From: Ctena decussata
Lineage: Eukaryota; Mollusca; Bivalvia; Lucinida; Lucinidae
Assembly: GCA_963989385.1 (NCBI GenBank)
Contig: OZ022499.1
Span: forward strand, 102,966,786 to 103,030,785
Length of the DNA stretch: 64,000 bases
Direction: 5' to 3'
Below are positions 1-12,200 of the stretch, piece after piece (the stretch's first letter is position 1; the number at the start of each line of letters is the position of its first letter). The notes beneath the pieces were generated by a model. That model was given only the letters and a program-made list of their open reading frames with translations. It was not told the DNA's origin and ran no database searches. The translations under genes and the position numbers were made by a program.

Positions 1-93
1 AATAAATTTTCACTCTCATCTTTAAGCAGCAAATTATCGCCAGAATACCTATTCTGTTCAAATATCTACTATTTTCTACCGTCATAAAGAGGA

Positions 94-103
94 GTCACGT
101 GAC
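94..103. promoter_or_regulatory. Palindromic E-box upstream of TBCB
   Basis: The perfect palindrome GTCACGTGAC contains the E-box core CACGTG and lies about 70 bases before the TBCB start codon. Such sites bind bHLH-zip factors (USF/MITF/MYC type) and are common in proximal promoters of housekeeping genes. No TATA box is evident. The link to TBCB transcription is an inference from position only. Confidence 0.35.
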
Positions 104-172
104 CAGGCAGCGTGATTTTGGAACACGAGGAATTTCCTGTTTGGAACTGTCAAAAAATCAGAAATCTAAATC

Positions 173-292
173 ATGGCTCAAGAATTTTCTGTCATCACGC
201 AAAGCATTGTCACTCTAAGCGTGACAAGTTCTATGAATTCATTTGGAAGCGAAAGACGCTTTCAGAAGGACATGGCACTTGCTGAACTTAAG
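173..292 (+). CDS. TBCB: TBCB coding exon 1
   Basis: Forty codons starting [10 protein letters not shown] and ending LAELK, phase 0, followed by the donor GTTTAA. It encodes the first strands of the ubiquitin-like fold (segment [15 protein letters not shown]). It is too short for an ordinary ORF scan and was recognised from its similarity to the TBCB N-terminus and its phase match to exon 2. Confidence 0.9.
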
Positions 293-3200
293 GTTTAATG
301 AGTTTTCTCTTCATTTTCTTCAGTTTGTTTACACTTGATATTCACTATTCAGTTGGCAACTGACTCTGTATATAGAGATCAGCCTGGGTTTATTAGTGCA
401 TTAACATTCTACAGGTCTGAGAAAGATGTTCGAAAGATTAATCAGCCTGATCCAGAATAATCTGACAACTCTGCCTCCGAAACAGTATTGATCTGTTTAT
501 AATATTGAGATGCAGATCAGGAGCGCGGTGGCTCAGTTGTGCACTTGACTCTGAAGCCAGAGGTCGTGGGTTCGAATCCCGCCCGAGGCGAAATCTTCCT
601 ATGTCCGAACGCGTTTTTCTAGCATCATTTGCAGGGATGATGCTAACAAGTGTGCCGTCCTTCGGATCGGGACGTTAACTGGAGGCCCCCTGTGCAGGGA
701 GAGTCATCCCCTGTGCAGGTTAAAGATCCCTACTATAGCTACATGGCTATATGCAGGCTTTCATCCTGCAACACCGGAGTGTACAAAAGTACACCGTCTG
801 TGTCCCCTTCGGGGGTTAAGGCGTAAATGGAAGAAAGAAAGAAAGAAAGGAGCAGTCTGATCAGGGTCTACTTTGCTTGCCATTCCATCTGCTTCTGGTG
901 GACGCATTACTGCAATGTTAATCTAAACTGTTGTCACAGGGTAAAGGTTAGGTATAATCATTTACTTCTACTGCCTTGCTGTACAAGCCTGCTTTTATCG
1001 ACGTGGTAGAGTGTTTGTCGTTCACGCAGGAGATCCGGGTTTAAATTGGGGCCAGAGCTTTGACAATTTTTAAGTCAGTGACAAATTGTGCCCAACATTA
1101 ATAGCCCACATTAGGTAGGGAGAAACTTCGATCAAAGTATATCCATCGAAGTATCTACTTCGATTGAAGTATATACTTCGATGGAAGTTTCTCCCTAACC
1201 TGAACATGTTCATTAGAACTCCTTAAGTCTAATTTTCAGTGATTCTTGTACTTCTGAAAATTGGAGGACAAGTCCAATATGGAGGGGGAGAATTTCACTT
1301 GGTAACGGTTAGGTATATCATACACAAGGTTGTACTGCATAAGCTTGCAGCCAGCTTTTGTAGAGACGTGGTAGAGTGTTCACCTTTCACGCTGGAGACC
1401 GGGTTCATATCTGGGCTGGAGCATTGAGATTTTTTAAGAGTCTGTGACACTGTCACATTTTTATACCCCGCCACACGTTAGTGGCGGGGTATTATGTTTT
1501 CCTGCTGGCTGTCCGTGTGTCCGTCTGTCGTACGTCCGTCTGTCCGTCCGTCCGTGAGCACTTCGTTTCCGCTCGATAACTTGAGTATTTATTAACGGAT
1601 TTTCTTCAATTTTGGCATGTGCATTGGTCTTGGCAAGATCTCGGTTGGGATTGTTAATGGGCAGATTTCAATGTCTTCTGATGGAGTTATTGCCCTTGGC
1701 ATGGTCTCAAAAATAGTTTTTGGTATGTAGTTCTTTTACACTTTGAAATATCTTGATGAAATTTCACAGAAATGATCGAAGTAACATACACTTTCTGTTA
1801 TAAATAAAATTTTGTCCACCTGAGTTATCTGCCCCTGCCCTGGGGCTATATACATGTATGAAATGATGAAAAAAAATGTATAAAATTAGAGTCGAAAGGG
1901 ATTTTTCTGAAACTTATAACAAATTATCATATTAATCTAAGCTTTATGTCTTGATCAAAATTTTGTCCCCCAGTGGTTATCTGCCCCTGACACAAGCTGT
2001 ATACATGTATGAAATCATGAAAAAAATCTATATAAAATCAGATGTTTGGTATATCTTGATGAAATTTCATAGAAATAATCGAAATAGCATAAGCTTTCTG
2101 TTACAAGAAGTATTAAGTCCACATAGGTTACCTGCCCCTGCCCCAGAGCTATATACAAAATGCACATGTATAAAATTATGAAAAAATTCAGTATAAAATC
2201 AAAGATGAACAGAATTTTCCTGAAACTTGCAACACATTATCTAGGTAATATGAGCTTCATTTATGATCAAAAAAATGTATAAAAGATAAAAGAAGGGGTA
2301 TTGGTTTGCAGTGGCGGGGTATTACACAGTCCTTTGCGATGCTTTCATTGTAAAATTATAGTAATTATTTTAGGTGGCCCACTTTTTGGGATTTTGGTTC
2401 CTGAGACTACCTTGAATGACAGGAAAAAAAATATGGAAAAAAATACTAGCTGGTTTGAGGGCTGACTGACAAGATCCTGAGGAAAGGCATAGGAACTTTA
2501 CCCTTGGTGCAGTTCTGTTCTTGTTAGAGTCCGTCCAATAATCAGGGGCGTAGTTAGGGACAATAACTCAGTACGCACAATCATGTTTTATACTCATTAA
2601 GGGCAATGATAAGGGGTTTAGCCGTTAAGATATTTCAAATTTTCATGTCTGTCGGCAGTATGCATTAAAATTATGCCCAGTTAACAACATTTCAGCATGA
2701 AAATACTCAGGTGTGTGTTGAAATTATGTCAATTTGACAAAATTTCAATACGCACCTGCGTATTTGCGTATAGGTAGCTACGCCCTTGATAATTCATCAG
2801 AGCACCACTGTGACACTGTAAAATTATATGAGCTCAATGGGCACATTGATAGTTGGTAGATCAGCTAGACTACCAATCCAGATGTTGCAAGGTCAATCCC
2901 CCACTCCTCTGGTCTTTTGGATGAGACTTAATTTACACTGAGGTCCTGTCTCCATATGATCTATGTGTTTGGTGATATGTTAAATATGAGATCCCCTACA
3001 CACCTATATTTACTGTGGATACATTGGTGTTGCCTAGTCATGAATCAACCATGAATCATTGCAGAAGTCGTTAATACAATAACAGTGACTTATTCATGCT
3101 TAAAAATGTATGTTCATTAATCATACATAAATAATGCATCATTCATGAATTAATCATGTTCTAGTCATGTTTCAGTCATGATGCATGAATTAATCGAGAA

Positions 3201-6200
3201 TTGTCCAAGAGTTGTGAATTTGTCATAGATTGTGCAACTGTCATGAAACTGTGACGTCGTGGTATGCAACATCACATGTAAACAAACAACGCCATTTGCC
3301 ATAGTAACATTCTTTTTTTAAGTCAGGTCATGGTCACGGCCGTTTAACATAAGCAGCTTATCTGTTGGTTAGTGACAGCTTTTCGTCATATATTTTAGAA
3401 ATGTTGCTCTTAAAAATAAAAAATGATCCTCAAAATAGTTTTAAATTAAATGTAATTATAAGAGATGAATTTCATTTTTCCGATGTTCATGGAAGTATGA
3501 ACACAATGGGTCATGTGCAAAGTTAACGTGAACGCCCTTCGGGCGTCACTTACTTTGCACATGACCCATTGTGTGCAAACTTACATGAACATTGGAAAAA
3601 TCAAATCTATTTCTTAAATAGATCAGTCAGTAATTCATTTGATTATTTCAATCACAAACCAGTTACAGCAACCATGCAACCACAGCCACTCGTCAGATTG
3701 GATGTGTTAAAATATTTAAACAAAGGAAGTTCATGAAGAATAGATCTCATAATTATTTGATTTAATACCAGTCCGTCTGTCTGTCGTCAACAATTTCATC
3801 AAATGACATCTCCTCCTAAACCAGTAAGCCAATTTCAAAATAATTTCACACAAATGTTTCTGTTATAGCCCTGAATCAAAATTGCTAAAATGGTTCCGCT
3901 CCGCTGAACAAAATGGCCGCCAGGGCTAAAAATAGAAAAACCTTTAAAAGACATCTCCTCTGAAGCCAATGGCTCGATTTCAAAATAATATCACAGACAT
4001 GTTTGACTCATGGTTGCTAAAATGGTTCCGCTACGCTGAACAAAATGGCCGCCAGGGCTAAAAATAGAAAAACCTTGAAAAGACATCTCTGAAGCCAATG
4101 GCTCGATTTCAAAATAATATCACAGAAATGTTTGACTCATGGCCTTGAACCAAAATTGCTAAAATGGTTCCACTCTGCTGAACAAAATGGCCACCAGAGC
4201 TAAAAATAGAAATCTAAAAATAGGAAAACCTTTAAACAACAACTGCTCTGAAGACAATGGCTCAATTTCAAAATGATTTCACAGAAATGTTTGACTTAGG
4301 GCCCTGAACAAAAATTGCTAAAACAGTTCCACTCTGCTGAACAAAATGGCCACCATAGCTTAATATAGAAATAAATCTTAGAATGACGTAGAGGGCACAG
4401 TTTTGATCCAATCATCATGAAACTTTGTCAGAATGTTTATCTTAATGAAATCTAGACCAACTTTGAAACTAGGTCATGTGAGGTCAAAACTAGGTCACTA
4501 GGTCAAATCTTAGATAAACCTTGTGTACACTCTAGAGTTATGATCCAATATTCATGAAACTTTGTCAGAATGTTTTTTTTTTTTTTTCTAAATTTTATTT
4601 CCAACTTTCACAACATTTTAGTACAACATATACATGTTTACATAATTGCAGTTTCTATAGCTATCTATATAACAATTTACTAAATTTGTTATTCTAACAT
4701 ACAGAATTACTCCTTAAAGAATCAGAGAACAAGAAAAAAAATGCTTATAATAGTAATAAGGAACTTATAAGAGTATAGTTATTAAAACATTTCTGTTTTA
4801 CTTACTGTAATTTTCTAAATTCATTTAATGAGAGAGAGAGAGAGAGAGTATTTAAACAATATTTCTATATTCATCCCATCGCCATTCAGAACCACATGTA
4901 TATATAAAATTAGCGCTTATACGGGTATCCAACACATGTCCTTCAACTTGTATCTATGCATTTACTAATTCTCACTAAGAAACTGCAGAGGATTTACTAT
5001 AATAACCAGCATTTATCTTTATATCTTATATGCAAATCTATGATACGCTCTCCTAGTCCACAAAGTCATACTTTCCGACTAAACGTTGAATCAACGTCAC
5101 GGCGTCAAATCTACGATGATTCGACATCGTTCCAAGTTCCAACGCTATGTTCTCGCAGGGCATCTGCTTTAGGTATGTGTCATCTGGGACACCATAATTG
5201 AATTATACCCGTACAATTAAGATTATCGCTTCAGTGAACTGGAGCGGCACTGGCAACGCGTGCTTTACTGAGTATAATGTATCGTAATGTATTTATTTGC
5301 AACGTGGCATCCGACCAGATCACAGTGTTTGTTTAGTGACAATGCAAAAGGAATAAAGAGGAGTACCTATAATACATATATTCGGGGAACTGGAAGTTAT
5401 ACATCTATGAGTAAGTAAATATGAGCCGCGACACGACAAAACCAACAATGCGGTAGCCCGCCCAGCGCAGACCCAGATCAGCCCGGGCACCCACCCAGTC
5501 TGATCAGACTCCTCGCCAAGCGCTTAATGGGTAGCTGAGGGACTAAGCTACCTTCATGCGGAAAGCGAAGACTCTGATCAGACCGGGCGGATGCCCAGGC
5601 CGATCCGAGTCCGCGCCGGACGCACGACCACATTGTCGGCTTTGTCACGTCGCGGCTCATATATATTTTAATCATTAGAAGTATTTTATACAACTTATAC
5701 CCGCGCTACAAGAACCCACATCACCTGCGAACAGGGTGATCCACACTAGCCCGATTTCTTGCAGTTTGACCGGAGTCTATTCATGTCCGGAAAATATACC
5801 GACCGCTTGCAAAATGTAGAATTTATAGGCTCTAGTCAGTCCGCGGGGCATTTCAGGTGAACCTTAGGATCCCCTGTTCGCAATTGCTTATAAGTCATTA
5901 AAAATTTTAGGAACAGCCTCACGTGGGTATCGTAAGCTGGCTCTGTTGCCGGTTGATTACAGAAAAAAGAGAAAAAACGGGTCTTTTATTTGCATCATGA
6001 AAACATGATTTCGTTTTGCCTATGATCTTCTAAATGAAACGTACCGTACAGCCGTAAGGCTTCCAAATAATGGGACACCGGAGATACAGCTGAGATAGCC
6101 GTGTATTTATCCTAAAATGGAGAGATGCGATTCGTCAACGAAGTAATGCGTCCTTAAGTGCAGATGAATTCGCAAACAGTGCAGACGCTGATCGGACTAT

Positions 6201-9200
6201 TCCTTTAGGAGCAGCCTGGTCCTGTTCTGCACCGTTTACTCAGTCCAATTTGAACCAATGATTAAATACCTCAAGGGCACTCATTGTCAGTTATGGACAC
6301 AGTTTTAGTCTCCGCTCTTAGCCGTACGGCATAAAATCACGCGTAAACTCCTAAATATCAAACTTAACCGACCATGAATTTTTTGATTTATTGAAAAATA
6401 TTTTATTCCAGCTAGGTATACGCTCTTTTCTATAATGCAGTGTCTATCATAAGTGATTCCTAGCATAAAATGAAAATAAATGCATTGAGAGAATTAAGGT
6501 ACTAGGTAGATTTAAAACGCAGAATATGAGAAATCTAGACAGATCCCAGTACGCGATCGAAACCTTAAACTCGATCGAAACCATGCAACTTTATTGACCT
6601 AACAGTCAGATTTTCGTACGAACGTGAAAATTACCTAATAGTGTAAAATCTGATATTGATTACCTTCTTGGCTTTGGATCTTGCTCATTTGAATGTACGA
6701 ATTTATAAGTACGAAAAATATAAGTTGCTTAATCTATACTAGAATGAACACTAAAATAAAAAGGGCCTTCCCCGCAAGCACGCAGCAATAAACACCATTG
6801 CTTCAACAACAATCTAACGCCATGACGTTGAATCAAGTAAGCTCAAACGCTCACCATAGCCACCCCAGTGGGCTTTCCTCTCATATTTATTACAATTAAA
6901 AACCCCTCAGACAAAATACCACTCCTGCAAGTAGTTTTCTATAAGTTGTATTGATAAACTTTCGTGGGCGGTTTGTAAACAAGCAAATTGGCCTAAAATA
7001 CTTGGTAAATGATAAATATTCAAATTTACTTTTTATCATGTCAACTCCTTTGATAGAAGTAATTATATAGCGGTGCCCATTTCACAAGAAACTTTGTCAT
7101 GCTATGATTTACACAAGCTAAATATCGTTCATTTTGGAATTTTTTCAACATAATTGATTTGAAATGATCTAAGCTTAATTCTTTGCCTCCAAATTTATTC
7201 ACATATATGTAATGCTTTACAATAATAGAAATATATGATTTCAATTCATTTTTGTTTTGATATGAAAATAGAATATTTTTTGGCTGTAAGTCTATCAAGA
7301 TATCGAAGTTAGTGGACAGCCAAATATTTAACTGGTTCCAAAACATCTTTACTTTTTCGCATTCTACTCTACTAACAAGTGATATATTGTTTCAGGTTGT
7401 TGCTGGCAATATTCACACAGATTATCATCAACTTTATTTATTCTATGCAAAAACGATTTAGTAACTAAAATTTTATTTGAAATTTTATATTGAAAGTCTT
7501 TTAATTTAGTTTCCTTGAGGGAGATTATAAAATTATTATATTTCGTCCAATCTTGCGGGGTAATGATTCCTATCTCCTGTTCCCACTTATTTTGTGGCAC
7601 AAACTCATTCGCTGATGCCCAAACATCATAAATTCGTCTACATCCTTTTTTATCTTTGGTAAGTTGTTGCACATAGAAGTTACTTTTAACATTATATCTA
7701 GTTAAAATAGACACTATTCTGTTACCATTCAGTATGTTCTTCCACCCAATTGGAATTCTTCTAAGCAATGATTGATAGTTCAAAAACGTACCTTTTACAT
7801 TAAACTTTTCTTTAAAATCCTCAAACTGATAAAACTCTCCATGTTCATTCAAAATATCCGAAATTTGTCTCACACCTTTTTCCCACCATTCTTTTATACA
7901 AAAGTTAGTACCATTATTCAGATTTCTATTGTACCATACAGGGGAATCAAGAATATGTTGGACCGTTTCAACTTCGATCCGATTATAGAAATCTGCCCAG
8001 TTTTGTAATATTTCTTTCCAGAAAGGATTGTCAATTAATTGTTTGATTTCATTTACGTATCCTTGTCCAAGAGAGAACAGTTTTTGAAAATCTATTTTGG
8101 ATAGTTTATTCCATGAAATATCATCTGAACTTACAATAACTCGTCTTAGCCATGTTATTTTTAATGCCTTGATAAAGAAATTAATGTTAATCATTCGAAG
8201 TCCACCTGCTTTCAAATCTTTAATTATTATATTTCTTTTAATCCGGTCTGGCCCAGAGTTCCACAGAAATTTAAAAAATATTTTTTCCAACCTTTTTATG
8301 AAGTCCCCAGGTGGGTTAGGCAATGCTAATAGTAAATGGATAAATTTAGCCAGTGCTAATGACTTAATAATTGTTATTCTACCGAGAAGAGTCAGTTTTC
8401 TTTTAGACCACTGTTTGAGTATATTTTCGATTCGTGTAAATGTGTCCTTAATATTAACGTCCCAAATATCGAAAACCTCTGTTGTAAATGTTACCCCTAA
8501 AATTTTAAATGGTCCTTGGGACCAATCGAGATTATAGTTTTTGCATATTTGTCGCTTAGAGTTACTTAATGCCCCAATCCAAATGGCTTTTGTCTTTTCA
8601 ACGTTTAACTTTAATCCTGACATGTTATAATATGTATTTAAAATACTCAGAGATTGTTTTAATGAGCCTTCACTCCCATCAAGAAAAAGCTGTGTATCAT
8701 CTGCATATTGACTAAGTTTAAATTCTTCCCCATTAATCCTAACTCCTTTTATTGATTCATCTTTTCTTATCATTTGTCCTAATATTTCCGCGCAAAGAAT
8801 AAAAATATATGGAGAAATAGGGTCTCCTTGTCGGCATCCCCGTTTTAGATTAAAAAAGTCCGATATAAAGCCATTCTGGATAATACATGATTCTGAGCCT
8901 TTTTGGAAAAGATGAAGCCAAGATATAAGGGATGGTCCGAAATTAAAGTAATTTAATACTTTTTCTATGAACTTCCAGGAAACAGTATCGAAAGCTCTTT
9001 CAAAATCTATCGATAAAATTAAACCGGGTATTTCTTGACTTTTTGTTTCAAATAGAATGTCGTAAATAAGTCTAACATTTTCTCCAATAAATCGGCCTGA
9101 AATGAACCCTTTTTGATCATCGTGAATAAGATTTTTAAGTACTGATTTAATTCTACATGCTATAACAGAAGAGGCAAGCTTATAAATGACATTTAAAAGA

Positions 9201-12200
9201 GAAATAGGCCTCCAATTTTTTAAAAAGTGTCTGTTTTTACCCGGCTTTGGCAAACATGTGATAATCCCTTGCCGTTGTGTGACTGATAAACTTCCATTTT
9301 TGTATCCATAGTTTAGTGACCTTAAAACAAAAAAACCCAAGTCGATCCAAAAGAACTTAAAAAATTCTACCGTAAACCCATCAAGTCCAGGGCTCTTATC
9401 ATTTTTCATAGTTTTTAATGCCTGCGTTAGTTCACTATATGAAAGTTCCCCTTCTAATTTTGCAGCATCCGCATTTGATAACTTATTATAATTTTCTCCT
9501 ATTATTGACCTGATCGGTCTATCATCAGTTATATTATTATTATCGTACAACTTTTCATAAAAACGTTTTTGACTGTTCAAAACATCGTTTGAACTGGTAT
9601 GCTCCGATCCATCGTCTTCAATTATTTTATTCATTACCTTATTAGTGTACTGTCTATTCTCTAAATTAAGAAAATATTTAGTTGGCTTTTCCCCTAAATC
9701 TTGATACCTGCATCTCGAACGCAACATAACTCCATCAAGTTTCTGTTGCCTTATTTCAGTTAATCTTGCCTGCTTTTGTGATAATCTTTCTAATATCTCT
9801 TCGTTAATATTTTGAAAATTATTATTGATATCGTTCTCTAGGCTTTTTATATCATCTTCAAGTTTTTTTTCTTCTTCCATGTTTTTCTTTTTTTTAAGGG
9901 AACTATACTTTATTGTTTCACCTCTAATAGACATTAATAATGTTTCTAAAAACAGTTGATCGTTTATATTAAAGGTCAAATCTTGATTTGGAATATCGTT
10001 ATTTGTTGGTGTATTTTCATTTATGACGTATGTATTTTTTACTTCTTGTATTACGTTTTTAATTTTATCCACATATGTTTTTTCTTTAAGTAAGGTGTTA
10101 TTAAACTTCCAATAACCCCTGCCGCGCTCATTATTTTGTAGTTTCTATTTTAAAGTTATGCCAGAATGGTCAGTTCTGTAGCCGGGGATAATTTCCGAAT
10201 CGGTTACATATTGAAAAATCGTGTCGCTAACTAAAAAGAAATCTAACCTTGCCTGTTTTTTAACAGGATTTAATCTACGCCAGGTGTACTTTTGAACTTC
10301 CTCGTGCATGACGCGCCATGGATCAACAAAATTTTCTACTTCTAATAAGTTTAGAACGATTTGCCGTGCTTTTGGATTATTTATACGCGAATAATTATAA
10401 CTATCTATTTCACTGTTTATGACTAAATTCCAGTCACCACACATTATAACGTCTTCATTTTCGAATGCTGCAACTTTATACAGTAAATTTTCATAAAATT
10501 GTGGACTATCATCATTTGGACCATTGAGATTTACCAGTGTTATTTCTTTGTTCTCAATAATCATATCTAGTACCGTATTATAAAATTTCCATTGTTGTCA
10601 ATTTTAACTCTGTTAACCTTATGCTCGAAATTATTATTAATTAAAATCATAACACCTCGACTATTGGTTGTATATGAACTGAAATATACATCAAAACCCC
10701 ATTCAGCTTTAATAAATGATTCCATTTTACTATTTATATGCACGTCCTGAAGACAAATAATATTATACTTTTTCGCCCTGACATAATGAAATAAATCACG
10801 CCGCTTTGTAGCCAGCGAAAGCCCTCCTCTACAGTTTTGTGAGAAAATTGTCAACTGATCAGCCATTTTCTTCATATTTACCAATGCAAATTCTATACTG
10901 AGAACTAAATGACAGGTTTAGGCATTTTTCAAACATATTTCTACTAAAGTTGGAGTACCAATAAATCAAAACAAACTGGAAGGACACGTGTGAAAATCCT
11001 ATAAAATTCTTATGTAAACAAATAAAATCTGAATAGCGTTGGGATAAAATTATTTGAGATAACGAAAAGCTTATGCAGCTCACCTTAAAACGCATCATTT
11101 TCCGGCTTCGCTGTATTGATTATCAAAAATTCCTGAAAGATCTGTACTACGACCATTTCACTGGTTAATTTTAGGAAGAGAATATATGATTTTTCTATTT
11201 TGCTGTTTTTGGATTTACTCTAACATATTGTGTATTGTAGTTCTCTATCTCAGAATGTGAGTTCTTTATCATTTCAACAATTTTAGAGTTCTTTATCATT
11301 TCAACGATTTTAACACCTGTATTATCCTGCAAATACTAAGAAGTATTGAAAAACTTGAAACATTTTCTCCGGTTACAAACAGTTTCCCTTTTTAACTTAT
11401 TGCCCCTGTATTATATTATTTAAAAATTTACCAAGGCAAAACTTTGTCAGAATGTTTATCCCTATACAATCTAGGCCAAGTTTGAAACTGAGTCATGTGG
11501 GGTCAAAAACTAGGTCATTAGATTAAATTTTAGAAAAACCTTGGGTACACTCTAGAGGGCACAGTTATGATCCAGTAGTCATGAAACTTTGTCAGAATGT
11601 TTATCTTTATGAAATCTAGTTGAAATCTGAAACTGGGCCATGTCAGGTCAAAAACTAGGTCACTAGGTCAGATCTTAGAAAAACCATGTGAATGCTCTAG
11701 AGGGCACAGTTTTGTTCCTATCTTCATAAAACTTTGTCAAAATGTTTATCTCCAACAAATCTAGACCAAGGGTGCAACTGGGTCATGTTGAATCAAAAAC
11801 TAGGTCACTAGGTAAAACCTTAGAAAAACATTGTGTATACTCCAGAGGGCACAGTTTTGATCTGATATTCATGAAACTTTGTCAGAATGTTTATAATGTT
11901 TATATCGAAGAAATCTAGACCATAGTGTGAAACTGGGTCATGTGAGGTCAAAAACTAGGTCATTAGGTTAAATCTTAGAAAAACCTTAGGTACACTATAA
12001 AGGGTTAATTTTCCATTAAATCTTTGTGAAACTCTGTCTGTCGTACGCATGGATGTCTCTGAGGTTAAGTTCACAGGATACTCAGGTGGGCGATCCAGGA
12101 CCATCATGGCCCTCATGTTACTTTTTAGCTCGCCTGAACGAAAGTTCAGGAAGAGCTATTGTTGTCACCACGGCGTCGGCGTCCGCGTTCGTGTCGGCGT

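Larger units (their letters stand above)
4576..11438 (-). mobile_element. L1-Tx1-like LINE insertion (6.9 kb)
   Basis: The element lies antisense to TBCB in intron 1. Its 3' end is on the left: an A-tail (T14 on the plus strand) at 4576-4588, preceded in its own sense by AATAAA. It is bounded by a 19-bp target-site duplication (AAACTTTGTCAGAATGTTT at 4557-4575 and 11439-11457) and it splits array element B exactly. It contains a damaged ORF2 (7041-10884), a possible ORF1 C-terminal remnant (11195-11330) and a long 3' region of ~2.4 kb holding a nested MITE (5422-5659). Apart from that MITE, nothing was recognised in 4590-7030. Confidence 0.9.
3768..12118 (+). mobile_element. Array element B, split by a LINE
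   Basis: It starts with a short GTCC/GTCT tract (3770-3785; no 5' hairpin seen, so probably 5'-truncated). Two core arrays follow: ~125-bp units with AAAATGGCCGCCAGGG, then ~146-bp units with AAACTTTGTCAGAATGTTT (4435, 4557, then 11439, 11585, 11731 and 11876 after the LINE). The 3' end at 12081-12118 has CTCAGGTGGGCG, a hairpin around AGGACC...GGCCCT, then CATGTTA. Positions 4576-11438 are the inserted LINE. Confidence 0.65.

Noticed and set aside
527..600. Functional tRNA genes at the tRNA-like heads (527, 14316, 15640, 50927, 56521)
   Set aside because: A- and B-boxes are present, but acceptor stems do not close, the bodies continue into conserved non-tRNA sequence, and simple-repeat tails and target duplications mark them as SINEs.
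4956..5201. 81-codon plus-strand ORF inside the LINE 3' region
   Set aside because: No recognisable domain, opposite to the element's coding strand, no splice context.
8097..8537. 146-codon plus-strand ORF and the one at 7772-8008
   Set aside because: Antisense shadows of the LINE reverse transcriptase ORF2.
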